Shown: one piece after another, positions 26,400 through 34,499 of the stretch
Layout of the letters: the number at the start of each line of letters is the position of its first letter
How positions within the stretch are numbered: position 1 is the first letter of the stretch
Origin: Amycolatopsis acidicola
Lineage (GTDB): Bacteria > Actinomycetota > Actinomycetes > Mycobacteriales > Pseudonocardiaceae
Assembly: GCF_007713735.2 (NCBI RefSeq)
Contig: NZ_VMNW02000001.1
Coordinates: 248,001-312,000 of the forward strand
Direction: 5' to 3'
Length of the DNA stretch: 64,000 nt
Program-made: the position numbers and the translations under genes
The notes under the pieces: model-generated
What the model saw: the letters and a program-made list of their open reading frames with translations, nothing else
What the model was told of the DNA's origin: nothing
Databases searched by the model: none

Positions 26400-27313
26400 A
26401 ACCGGAAGAAACGCTCGCGCTGCCCCTGGCGCACGAGCTTCAGCCACTGCACGAACGCCTTCGGATCCCGTTTCACGCCGACGAAATACAGCCCGAAGCG
26501 GATCACTTCCAGCGCGCCGATCTTGCGCATTCCGGGCTGGGACAACAGATATCCGCGGTTGCGGTACGTGTAGTACCGCTTCACCTCGTTCTCCGGATCC
26601 TGCGCGTGGAACCGCCCGCCCAGCATCGGCTTGAACTCGTCCGAGCCGTCCGGGTGCAGGTACGACACCTTCAACGACGTGCCGAACGGCAGCCCGGAGC
26701 GGACCAGCCGCCGGTGCACCTCGACCTCGTCGCCGCGGAAGAACAGCCGCAGGTCCGGCACACCCACCACGTCCAGGGTGGAGGCGCGGAACAGTGCGCC
26801 GTTGAACAGCGACGCGATCCCGGGCAGGAAATCGGTGCCCAGCTCCGCCGAGGACCGCTTCCAGGTCAGCCCGCGGCGCAACGGAAAGGCCAGCTTCGAC
26901 GGCTGCTCGATGTTGGTGACCACCGGGGAAACCTCGGCAAGGCCACGTTTTTCCGCCTCGTCGAGCAGCACCTCGAGCACTGTCTCGTCGGCGGGGCGGC
27001 CGTCGTCGTCGGCCAGCCAAACCCAGTCCGCGCCGAGGGACAGCGCGTGCAGCATGCCCAGCGCGAACCCGCCGGCGCCACCGAGATTCCGGTGCGACGG
27101 CAGGTACGTGTGCGGCAGCGGATACGTGTCCACGACCGCACGGGCGGGCTGGTCCGGACCGTTGTCCACGACGACGAGGTGGTCGACCGGCCTGGTCTGG
27201 CCCGCGAGCACCTTCAGCGAGTCCGCGAGCAGGTCGCGCCGGTGCCTGGTGACCACGACGGCCACCACGGCGCCCTTGCCGAGCGGCGCCTGCTCGGGAC
27301 TGCTCATACTCAC
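26396..27313 (-). CDS. glfT1: Galactofuranosyltransferase GlfT1 (GT2)
   Basis: Enzyme that adds the first galactofuranose residues to the rhamnosyl-GlcNAc lipid linker, priming the chain for GlfT2. GT-A landmarks: VAVVVTRHRRDLLADSL, VVVDNGP, HRNLGGAGGFALGM, the metal-binding WLADDDGRP, and the later FFRGDEVEVHRRL. Length of 305 residues equals Rv3782 (304). It overlaps the ABC ATPase start by 4 bases and is thus coupled to the galactan exporter. Cytoplasmic membrane face. Confidence 0.95.
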   Translation of the reverse strand: MSMSSPEQAPLGKGAVVAVVVTRHRRDLLADSLKVLAGQTRPVDHLVVVDNGPDQPARAVVDTYPLPHTYLPSHRNLGGAGGFALGMLHALSLGADWVWLADDDGRPADETVLEVLLDEAEKRGLAEVSPVVTNIEQPSKLAFPLRRGLTWKRSSAELGTDFLPGIASLFNGALFRASTLDVVGVPDLRLFFRGDEVEVHRRLVRSGLPFGTSLKVSYLHPDGSDEFKPMLGGRFHAQDPENEVKRYYTYRNRGYLLSQPGMRKIGALEVIRFGLYFVGVKRDPKAFVQWLKLVRQGQRERFFRF

Positions 27314-28128
27314 TCTCCGGAGGCTTTGACGGTGACAGTGCGTTCGGCGCCGATCCGTTCGGCTGTCTCCGCGCTGATGCTTTCGTACGGGTCCCGCCCC
27401 TTGTACGCGGTGAGGACCTCACGCAGCGAACCCTGCATGCGCATCCGACCTTCGTCCATCCAGACGGCCGAGGTGCACAGCTCCAACAGTAGATCGTCGG
27501 CGTGTGAAGCGAACACGAGTAGACCGGAGCGCTTCACCAGATCGACGAGACGGTCACGGGCCTTGTTCAGGAACGCCGCGTCCACCGCGCCGATGCCCTC
27601 GTCGAGGATCAGGATCTCCGGGTCGATCGTGGTGACCACGCCCAGCGCCAGGCGCACCCGCATACCGGTGGAGTACGTGCGCAGCGGCATCGCCAGGTAG
27701 TCGCCGAGCTCGGTGAACTCCGCGATGTCGTCGACCCGCTTCTCCATCTGCTTGCGGGTCATGCCGAGGAACAGGCCCCGGATCATGATGTTCTCGTAGC
27801 CGGAGATCTCCGGGTCCATCCCGATGCCGAGGTCGAAGACCGGCGCGACCTTGCCCACGACCCTGGCCGAACCGCGGGTGGGCTCGTAGATGCCGGACAG
27901 CAGCCGCAGCAGGGTGGACTTGCCGGCGCCGTTGTGCCCGACCAGGCCGACGCGCGAGCCCTCACCGAGCGAGAGCGACACGTCCTGCAGCGCCTCGATC
28001 ACCGGCACCTTGCTCTCGGTGCCGATCTTGCCGCCGACCTTGCCGAGCACCCGCTTCTTCAGCGAACGCGTCTTCGCGTCGAAGATCGGGAAATCGACGA
28101 ACGCGTTGTGTACGTCAATGCTGACCAT
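27310..28128 (-). CDS. wzt: Galactan ABC exporter ATPase (Wzt, Rv3781-type)
   Basis: ABC ATPase of 272 residues. Walker A is GLVGHNGAGKSTLLRLL; the signature motif is read as YSTGMRVRLAL, a known variant of polysaccharide exporters; Walker B is EILILDEGIGAVD. There is no C-terminal carbohydrate-binding extension, as in the mycobacterial homologue. With the permease upstream and glfT1 downstream, it would power export of lipid-linked galactan. The N-terminal KTRSLKKRVLGKVG extension is typical of the group. Confidence 0.95.
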   Translation of the reverse strand: MVSIDVHNAFVDFPIFDAKTRSLKKRVLGKVGGKIGTESKVPVIEALQDVSLSLGEGSRVGLVGHNGAGKSTLLRLLSGIYEPTRGSARVVGKVAPVFDLGIGMDPEISGYENIMIRGLFLGMTRKQMEKRVDDIAEFTELGDYLAMPLRTYSTGMRVRLALGVVTTIDPEILILDEGIGAVDAAFLNKARDRLVDLVKRSGLLVFASHADDLLLELCTSAVWMDEGRMRMQGSLREVLTAYKGRDPYESISAETAERIGAERTVTVKASGE

Positions 28129-28137
28129 GTCTAGTTC

Positions 28138-29097
28138 TCACACCCAGTAGGAGACGCGGGCCCGGTAGTTGCGCATGGCGAGCAGGGCGAGCGCCCAGCC
28201 GACCACGGTGATGCCGCCGACGACCACCCAGCTCCATGGGTTGACGGCCTGTCCGATCAGTGGCGCCCGGAGGATCTGGACGTAGTGGTAGAAGGGGTTC
28301 AGGTGCACGATCGGCACCACCCAGCTGGCCATCCCGGAGCGGGCGCCGTGGCCGTAGAGCTGGTCGATCGGCCACACGATCGGGGTCATGTAGAACAGCA
28401 GCTGGATCAGCGAGCCGATCACCTGCGGGATGTCCCGGTAGCGGGTCGAGATGATGCCCAGCAGCAGGGTGATCCACCACGCGTTGAACGCCAGCAGCAG
28501 GAACGCCGGGATGGCGGACAGCGAGTACCAGCCGAGGCCGGGGTGGCAGATCGGCGTGCCAGGGCCGCAGGTGCCGTCGGTGAGCCCGTACTGGTGGCTC
28601 AGGCTGGAGAAGAAGATCACGTCGATGATCACGACGACGATGAGGTTGTGCGCGAACATCAGCGTCTGCCGCCAGACCGTGCGCAGCGCGTAGACCGTCA
28701 ACGGCGCCCGGATCTGCTTGATGAGGCCTTCGTTCGTGATGAACGTTTCCATGCCCTCGGTCAGGCAGCCGGAGATGAAGGTCCAGACGATGAACCCGGT
28801 GGAGATGTAGGGCAGGAACGTCGGGGTGTTCAGGCCCCACAACTGTGAGTAGAGCAGGCCCAGCCCGAGCGAGATGACCCCCTGGCTGATGGTGATCCAG
28901 AACGGTCCGATCACCGACCTGCGGTAGCGCTGCTTGATGTCCTGCCAACCGAGGTGGCCCCACAGCTCGCGCTGCGAGAAGCCTTCCTTGATGTCGCCGA
29001 AGGCGCGCCCGAACGTGCGACTGTCCGACGACAGCGGCATCTGCTGACTGTTGGTCACAGGATCACTGGCCTTGTCGACCGTGCTGGTGGCGTGCAC
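28138..29097 (-). CDS. wzm: Galactan ABC exporter permease (Wzm, Rv3783-type)
   Basis: ABC-2 type polysaccharide export permease of 319 residues with six predicted spans and the N-terminal amphipathic segment RELWGHLGWQDIKQRYRRS that is diagnostic of Wzm-type proteins. A cysteine-containing extracytoplasmic loop (GLTDGTCGPGTPICHPG) lies between spans three and four. It is separated from wzt by 9 bases and heads the wzm-wzt-glfT1 operon. The 250-bp gap to the next divergent gene must hold its promoter. Confidence 0.93.
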   Translation of the reverse strand: MHATSTVDKASDPVTNSQQMPLSSDSRTFGRAFGDIKEGFSQRELWGHLGWQDIKQRYRRSVIGPFWITISQGVISLGLGLLYSQLWGLNTPTFLPYISTGFIVWTFISGCLTEGMETFITNEGLIKQIRAPLTVYALRTVWRQTLMFAHNLIVVVIIDVIFFSSLSHQYGLTDGTCGPGTPICHPGLGWYSLSAIPAFLLLAFNAWWITLLLGIISTRYRDIPQVIGSLIQLLFYMTPIVWPIDQLYGHGARSGMASWVVPIVHLNPFYHYVQILRAPLIGQAVNPWSWVVVGGITVVGWALALLAMRNYRARVSYWV

Positions 29098-29347
29098 GAG
29101 GCAAGGGTAGCGACCGGGGCGTGTCGCTCCCCGTTAGGGAGGGCGCAACCGTGCGCTGTCCGAAGCGTCTCTTTCGGCGGGGTCGGTGATCGTTCAGCGC
29201 GTTCTCCCGGTAACGTGTCGGCCACCTTCTCGATGAAACGGGTAACGTTGATTCGAGTCATGTTCGCAGGTCAGTGACCCGAACGTGGTCCGGTCCCTTC
29301 TGTTGTTTCGACAAATTCAAATACCCATGGAGCGGGGTGCAAACGGC

Positions 29348-31210
29348 ATGACCCAGGTGGCCGAGTCGGAAAGACGCGCGGAGCGTCCGGAAGGCGAACC
29401 GTCTTCGCGCTTGCTCGCGCAGCGGACTTTCTTCACGTCACGTGCCTTCCCGGCGCCGGACGGTATGTATGCCGAGGCTTCCGTCGGTGCGGCGGAGCTG
29501 GCACGCGAGCGCGTCACGCTCGAGCCGCACGCACTGGTCACCACCAATACCTACTTCGGCCGTTTCCCCGCGAGCTACTGGCAGCGCTGGACGGACGTCA
29601 AGACGATCGACGTCGAGGCCACGGTCACCGGCTCCGGCAAGCTCGTCATCACCGCCGGCGACAGCCATGGTGACAGCCGCTCCGTCACCAGCCTCACGGT
29701 CGAAGACGCCACCGCGAAGCAGGTCAGCCTCACCGCCCCGATCGACAGGTTCGTCGACGGCGGCGCCATCTGGCTGGACATCGAAACCGGCGCCGGGCGC
29801 CTGGTCGTGGAGAACGTCCGCTGGACCGTCGAGGCGCCGCAGGCCGTGCGCCCGGTCTCCGTCGTGATCTGCACCCACAACCGCGCCGACTACTGCATCG
29901 AGACGCTCACCGAACTCGCCGAGGACGAGGTGGCCCGCGAGTACGTGGCCGCCGTCCACGTCACGGATCAGGGCACCGACACCGTCGAATCGCGCGAGAA
30001 GTTCGCTTATGTCAAGGAACTTCTCGGCGACAAGCTGCACTACGTCCGCCAGCCGAACCTCGGTGGCGCTGGCGGGTTCACCCGCGGCATGTACGAGGTG
30101 CTCGAGGGCCCGGGCGGCGAGGACGCGCACGTCCTGCTGATGGACGACGACATCAAGCTCGAGTCCGACACCATCATGCGGATCAGCGCGCTGGCCAACA
30201 GCACGGTGGACCCGATGATCGTCGGCGGGCAGAACCTGTGTGAACTGCACCCCGGCCAGCTGTTCGTGGACGCCGACATCGCGAACCTGCCGAAGCTGCG
30301 CGCCGGCATCGACCGCAGCGACTCGCTTTCCCAGCGCTCGATGCTGGACCACAACCAGGACAAGCGTGTCGACGCGACGCACAACGCCTGGTGGTGCTGC
30401 CTGATCCCGGCCGAGGTGGTCCGCAAGGTCGGCTACCCGCTGCCGATCTTCTTCCAGTGGGACGACGTCGAGTACGGCCTGCGGGCGCGCTCGGCGGGCT
30501 TCTACACCGTGACCCTGCCCGGCGCCGGCGTCTGGCACCAGGACCTGCACTGGAAGGGCTGGGACGACTGGGCCCGCTACTTCCACTACCGCAACGGCCT
30601 GATCACCGCGGCGCTGCACGGTCAGCTGCAGTCGCAGGCGATGTTCCAGTTCCTGCTCAACGAGTTCCTGGAAACGCTGGCCTCGATGCAGTACGGGCTG
30701 GCCGCCACCATGATCAAGGCGATCGAGGACTTCCTCGACGGCCCGAAGACGCTGGCCGACGGCGGGGCGAACGTGGTGCCCGCGGTGCGGATGCTGCGCG
30801 CGGAGTTCCCGGAGACGCACATCGTGCCCGCCGCGCGCACCGGCGTGAACGCCGACTACATCCCGATCAGCCGCCCCGGTTTCACCCCGTCCAAGCCGAC
30901 GATGGTGCTGCTCAAGCGGCTGGTCTACCAATACCTGGACAAGCCGGGCGGCGGCGCCGCGATCCGCGCCGGTGATGAGCACTGGTGGCACGTCTCGCTG
31001 TTCCGCACGGCCGTCATCACCGACTCCTCGCAGACCGGTGTGCGCGTGCGCAGGCTGGACAAGAAGCTGATGCTCAAACTGGGCCGCGAGGGCCTGCAGG
31101 TGCTGTGGCGGTTGCGGCAGAACGCCGATGCCACGGTGCGTCAGTACCTCGACGCGCAGCGTGAGCTGACCAGCAAGGAAAACTGGGAACGCCTGTTCGG
31201 GGACCGGTGA
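29348..31210 (+). CDS. GlfT2-type galactofuranosyltransferase, second copy
   Basis: Second GT2 enzyme of GlfT2 architecture, 620 residues. It keeps the beta-domain NTYFGRFPASYWQRW, the GT-A part VVICTHNRADYC, QPNLGGAGGFTRG, the metal site LLMDDDIKLES, FFQWDDVEYGLRARSAG and LPGAGVWHQD, so it should be catalytically competent. It is clearly diverged from the copy at 18.5 kb, especially in the N-terminal tail and C-terminal domain. ATG at 29348 follows AGCGGGG; the ATG at 29327 is an alternative. It leads the nonulosonate operon (next start within 40 bases), which suggests it makes a distinct or modified galactan rather than simply duplicating GlfT2. Confidence 0.88.
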   Translation: MTQVAESERRAERPEGEPSSRLLAQRTFFTSRAFPAPDGMYAEASVGAAELARERVTLEPHALVTTNTYFGRFPASYWQRWTDVKTIDVEATVTGSGKLVITAGDSHGDSRSVTSLTVEDATAKQVSLTAPIDRFVDGGAIWLDIETGAGRLVVENVRWTVEAPQAVRPVSVVICTHNRADYCIETLTELAEDEVAREYVAAVHVTDQGTDTVESREKFAYVKELLGDKLHYVRQPNLGGAGGFTRGMYEVLEGPGGEDAHVLLMDDDIKLESDTIMRISALANSTVDPMIVGGQNLCELHPGQLFVDADIANLPKLRAGIDRSDSLSQRSMLDHNQDKRVDATHNAWWCCLIPAEVVRKVGYPLPIFFQWDDVEYGLRARSAGFYTVTLPGAGVWHQDLHWKGWDDWARYFHYRNGLITAALHGQLQSQAMFQFLLNEFLETLASMQYGLAATMIKAIEDFLDGPKTLADGGANVVPAVRMLRAEFPETHIVPAARTGVNADYIPISRPGFTPSKPTMVLLKRLVYQYLDKPGGGAAIRAGDEHWWHVSLFRTAVITDSSQTGVRVRRLDKKLMLKLGREGLQVLWRLRQNADATVRQYLDAQRELTSKENWERLFGDR

Positions 31211-31246
31211 CCGGGCCAGGTGGTTCGGGTCCGTACGCTCGTCGGC

Positions 31247-32440
31247 GTGGCTGAACGCGATGGAACCCGGGTCCTTGCCGTGGTGCCCGCCCGCGGCGGG
31301 TCGAAGGGCGTACCGGGGAAGAACCTCGCGAAGGTCGGCGACGATCCGCTGATCACGCGCGCGGTGCGTGCGTTGCGCAATGCCGAAGGCGTCGGCGAGG
31401 TCGTGGTCAGCACGGACAGCATCGAGATCGGCGCGGTGGCGGAAGCCGCGGGCGCCGCCGTGCTGCCACGGCCCGCGGAGCTCTCCGGGGACAGGGTGTC
31501 GTCGGAGGCCGTGCTGTTGCACGCGCTGGACACGTACGCCGAGCAACACGGCGTGGATCCGGACGTGGTGCTGATGGTGCAGTGCACGTCGCCGTTCATC
31601 GGCACCGAGACCGTCGAGGGCGTGGTGTCGCTGATCGTGGACGAGGGCTGGGACTGCGCCTTCACCGCGGTCCGCGTGCACGAATTCCTTTGGCGGCGCG
31701 GGGAAGACGGCACGGCGCTGGCGGTCAACCACGATGCGGCGGTCCGCCCGTTGCGGCAGCAGCGGGAGCCGGAGTTCCGGGAAACCGGTGCGGTGTACGG
31801 AATGCGCGTGGCCGGGTTCCGTGCGGCGCGGCACCGGTTCTTCGGCCGGATCGGGCTCGTGGAAATGCCGGCCACGCACGCGATCGAGATCGACACCCAG
31901 GAGGACCTGGCGATAGCGCGAGCGCTGGCCGCGTCGATCGACGCGCCGGCGGGCAACGAGATCGACGTCGACGCGATAGTCACGGATTTCGACGGGGTGC
32001 ACACCGACGACCGCGCGCTGGTGCTGCAGGACGGCACCGAGGGGGTGGTGGTCAGCCGGTCCGATGGGGCAGGCGTGGCGAGGCTGCACAAGGCCGGTAT
32101 CCCGTTGCTGATCCTGTCCGTGGAACAGAACCCCGTGGTGGCGGCGCGCGCGAAGAAACTCGGCGTGCAGGTGCTGCACGGGGTGGGCGACAAGGCCGCC
32201 GTGCTCAAGTCGTGGCTGGCCGAGCAGCGCCTGGATCCCGCGCGCGTCGCGTACGTGGGCAATGACCTGCGTGACCTGGAAGCGATGGCGATGGTCGGCT
32301 GGCCGATCGCGGTGCAGGACGCCCGGCCCGAGGTGCGGCAGGTGGCCCGCCTCGTGCTGCGGCGGCCCGGTGGATTCGGCGCGGTCCGGGAAGTGGCCGA
32401 CCTCGTCTTGCAGGCGGTCGAACGGAGGAATGAACAGTGA
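31247..32440 (+). CDS. Bifunctional CMP-nonulosonate (sialic/Kdn-type) cytidylyltransferase with fused HAD phosphatase domain
   Basis: Fusion of about 397 residues. The N-terminal domain is an acylneuraminate cytidylyltransferase with the CTP loop VVPARGGSKGVPGKNL (residues 11-27), QCTSPF and the C-terminal ATHAIEIDTQEDLAIA. The C-terminal domain, from about residue 240, is a KdsC-like HAD phosphatase with the nucleophile motif VTDFDGVHTDD (D247 and D249 both present) and later GNDLRDLEAM. This order also occurs in the animal CMP-sialate synthetase CMAS, whose HAD domain is inactive. GTG at 31247 places the CTP motif at its usual distance; 31220 is an alternative. The fusion implies a 9-phosphate intermediate. 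It overlaps the synthase gene by 4 bases. Confidence 0.85.
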   Translation: MAERDGTRVLAVVPARGGSKGVPGKNLAKVGDDPLITRAVRALRNAEGVGEVVVSTDSIEIGAVAEAAGAAVLPRPAELSGDRVSSEAVLLHALDTYAEQHGVDPDVVLMVQCTSPFIGTETVEGVVSLIVDEGWDCAFTAVRVHEFLWRRGEDGTALAVNHDAAVRPLRQQREPEFRETGAVYGMRVAGFRAARHRFFGRIGLVEMPATHAIEIDTQEDLAIARALAASIDAPAGNEIDVDAIVTDFDGVHTDDRALVLQDGTEGVVVSRSDGAGVARLHKAGIPLLILSVEQNPVVAARAKKLGVQVLHGVGDKAAVLKSWLAEQRLDPARVAYVGNDLRDLEAMAMVGWPIAVQDARPEVRQVARLVLRRPGGFGAVREVADLVLQAVERRNEQ

Positions 32441-33306
32441 CTACAGCCGTGCGGATCGGCGAGCACCAGGTCGGCGCCGGCCGGCCGGTGTACACGGTCG
32501 CGGAGATCGGGATCAACCACAACGGCGACATCGAGATCGCCAAGGAGCTGATCCGGATCGCCGCCGGAACCGGCGTGGACGCGGTGAAGTTCCAGAAGCG
32601 CACTCCGGAGATCGCGACCCCGCCGGACATGCGGGACACGCTGCGCGACACCCCGTGGGGCCAGATGACGTACCTCGACTACCGGTACCGGGTCGAGTTC
32701 GGCATCCCCGAGTACGAGGAGATCGACCGGTACTGCAAGGAACTCGGCATCGATTGGTTCGCTTCGCCCTGGGATGTCCCGAGTGTGGAGTTCCTGGAGA
32801 AGTTCGGCGTGGTCTGCCACAAGGTGGCCTCGGCCTCGCTGACCGATCACGAGCTGCTGAAAGCGCTGCGCGACACCGGGAAGCCGATCATCGCGTCGAC
32901 CGGTATGTCCACAATGGAGGAAGTGGACGCGGCGGTCGAGTTGCTGGGCAAGGAAAACCTGGTGCTGCTGCACACCACGTCGACGTACCCGTGCCCGCCG
33001 GAGGAGGCGAACCTGCGCACCCTGCACACGCTCGCCGACCGGTTCGGGGTGCCGATCGGGTACTCCGGGCACGAACGCGGCCTCCAGGTTTCGATCGCCG
33101 CCGTCGCGATGGGCGCCTGCCTCGTGGAGCGGCATTTCACGCTGGACCGCACGATGTGGGGTTCGGACCAGGCCGCGTCGCTGGAGCCGGAAGGGCTGCG
33201 GCGGCTGGTGCGCGACATCCGCAATGTCGAGGTCGCGCTCGGTGACGGCGTGAAGCGCGTGTTCCCCGGCGAGGAAAAGCCGCGGCGCAGGCTTCGCCGG
33301 GTGTGA
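32437..33306 (+). CDS. Nonulosonic acid (sialic/Kdn-type) synthase, NeuB-like, without SAF domain
   Basis: TIM-barrel synthase of 289 residues that would condense phosphoenolpyruvate with ManNAc, mannose or their 6-phosphates. Conserved blocks: AEIGINHNGDIEIAKELI, AVKFQKRT, WDVPSVEFLE, KVASASLTD, ASTGMSTMEEVD, HTTSTYPCPPEEANL, IGYSGHERG and ERHFTLDRTMWGSDQAASLEPEG. Normal NeuB proteins carry a C-terminal SAF (antifreeze-like) domain of about 60 residues that closes the partner active site in the dimer; here the chain stops in the linker (KPRRRLRRV). Either the domain is dispensable or this is a naturally shortened form. GTGA overlap with the preceding gene. Confidence 0.85.
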   Translation: MTTAVRIGEHQVGAGRPVYTVAEIGINHNGDIEIAKELIRIAAGTGVDAVKFQKRTPEIATPPDMRDTLRDTPWGQMTYLDYRYRVEFGIPEYEEIDRYCKELGIDWFASPWDVPSVEFLEKFGVVCHKVASASLTDHELLKALRDTGKPIIASTGMSTMEEVDAAVELLGKENLVLLHTTSTYPCPPEEANLRTLHTLADRFGVPIGYSGHERGLQVSIAAVAMGACLVERHFTLDRTMWGSDQAASLEPEGLRRLVRDIRNVEVALGDGVKRVFPGEEKPRRRLRRV

Positions 33307-33369
33307 AGGACGATCTTCGTAGCCGGTTGGCTACAGTCTGCGGGCAACTCCCGGTGAGAGGTGGATGCC

Positions 33370-34053
33370 GTGCGCGTCGCAGAGGCCGTGCCTGAGCAGG
33401 CGGACACGTCGGCACAGCTCGACGTGTTCCGGGACCTGCTGGTGGCCTACGGGCGAGGGCAGCGCGTGGACACGGTGACCGTCGTCGGCAACGCGCCGAT
33501 GCCGGCCAGCGCCCCGCGTGCCGACCTGATCGACAACAGTGACCTGGTCATCCGGATGACCACGTTCGCGCTCGACGAGCCGGGCGGGGAGCGGGCCTAC
33601 GGGCGCAAGACGGATGTCGTGGTGCTGCACCGCGGTGTGCTGGTCAGCCCGCACACATTCGCCGACTACACCTCGCGGCTGTACCTGCTGGCCGAGCCGG
33701 GCAGGTTGCACTGGGAGCCCGAGGTGATCCCGGACTGGTGGCCGGAGGACCTCGGTTTCGTGCCGATCCCGAACCGGCCGTTCGTGCAGCCGCTGGGGTT
33801 GCTGCTCGGGCTCGACCCGGCGGAGCCGGCGTGGGCCACGACGGGAACGCTCGTCGCGTACCTCGCGGTGCGGCTGTTCCCCGAGGCGAAGATCCGGCTC
33901 ACCGGGTACTCGATCATCGACGACCCCGACCAGACCACCTTCGCGCATGCGTGGGGAGAACGTGTGAACGTCACCGGCGACCACAAGCTGCGGGCGGAGT
34001 CCGCGCTGCTCCGATCGTGGAGTGACGAAGGAAGAATCGAGTTGGTTCCGTGA
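33370..34053 (+). CDS. Putative GT29-type sialyltransferase-like protein
   Basis: Soluble protein of 227 residues with the arrangement of GT29 sialyl motifs. L motif: VTVVGNAP then DLIDNSDLVIRM (I54-D55, D58, V60-I61-R62), compared with the usual (E)IDxxDxVxRxN. S motif: WATTGTLVAYLAVRLFP and LTGYSIID. VS motif: HKLRAE, the H-x4-E pair (H205, E210), followed by LLRSWSDEGRI. GT29 is mainly a eukaryotic family with few bacterial members. Context strongly supports the call: the two preceding genes make CMP-nonulosonate, its donor. GTG at 33370 with GAGAGG upstream is preferred to GTG 33361. No membrane anchor. Overlaps the next gene by 4 bases. Confidence 0.62.
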   Translation: MRVAEAVPEQADTSAQLDVFRDLLVAYGRGQRVDTVTVVGNAPMPASAPRADLIDNSDLVIRMTTFALDEPGGERAYGRKTDVVVLHRGVLVSPHTFADYTSRLYLLAEPGRLHWEPEVIPDWWPEDLGFVPIPNRPFVQPLGLLLGLDPAEPAWATTGTLVAYLAVRLFPEAKIRLTGYSIIDDPDQTTFAHAWGERVNVTGDHKLRAESALLRSWSDEGRIELVP

Positions 34054-34499
34054 ATGCCGTGAAGAAACTGGGCAAGGCGGCGGCGTTCCCGCTGTGGAAG
34101 CGCTTTCGCTGGCGGATCGAGCAGGTCACCGACGAGCGGTTCGGGCCACGGTTCGAGCAGCTGCACCGCGAGCTCGCCGACCTGCGCGGCGAGTTGCACG
34201 CGGTGCGGGACGAGCTGAACGGGCTGCGCGGGCACGCCGATCACCGTGCCGACGAGCTGGACGGGCATTTCCGCTGGCACGACGACGAACTGCGCCGGCT
34301 CGCCGCGCACGTGGCGGCCATCGAGCCGCGGCTGGCGACGTTGGAAAAGCCCGCGGGCAACGCGAAAGCGGTCCCGGACGTGGACGAAGCGCGGGCAGAG
34401 CACGCGCGCGTGCGCGCTCGCACCTCCGCCGTGGCGCAATACGAGGAGCGCCTGGCCAGGGTGGAAGAGGCGTTGACCCGAAATGGTGGTGGCGACTGA
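34050..34499 (+). CDS. Coiled-coil protein of unknown function
   Basis: Protein of 149 residues rich in Glu, Arg, Ala and His. A basic start (KKLGKAAAFPLWKRFRWRIEQ) is followed by heptad-like stretches, FEQLHRELADLRGELHAVRDELNGL and FRWHDDELRRLAAHVAAIEPRLATLE, typical of an extended coiled coil. No membrane span. It overlaps the GT29-like gene in GTGA and the following membrane protein by 17 bases, so the three should be made together; a scaffold between them is possible (inference). Confidence 0.72.
   Translation: MNAVKKLGKAAAFPLWKRFRWRIEQVTDERFGPRFEQLHRELADLRGELHAVRDELNGLRGHADHRADELDGHFRWHDDELRRLAAHVAAIEPRLATLEKPAGNAKAVPDVDEARAEHARVRARTSAVAQYEERLARVEEALTRNGGGD

Noticed and set aside
29205..29260. 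Repeated GGTAACGT words before glfT2 copy 2 and elsewhere taken as a regulator site
   Set aside because: TAACGT fits the TAnnnT pattern of an actinobacterial -10, so recurrence is expected without a special regulator.
29438..32179. Minus-strand open frame of about 913 codons opposite glfT2 copy 2 and the CMP-nonulosonate gene
   Set aside because: Composition is that of an antisense shadow and the real plus-strand genes have clear catalytic motifs.
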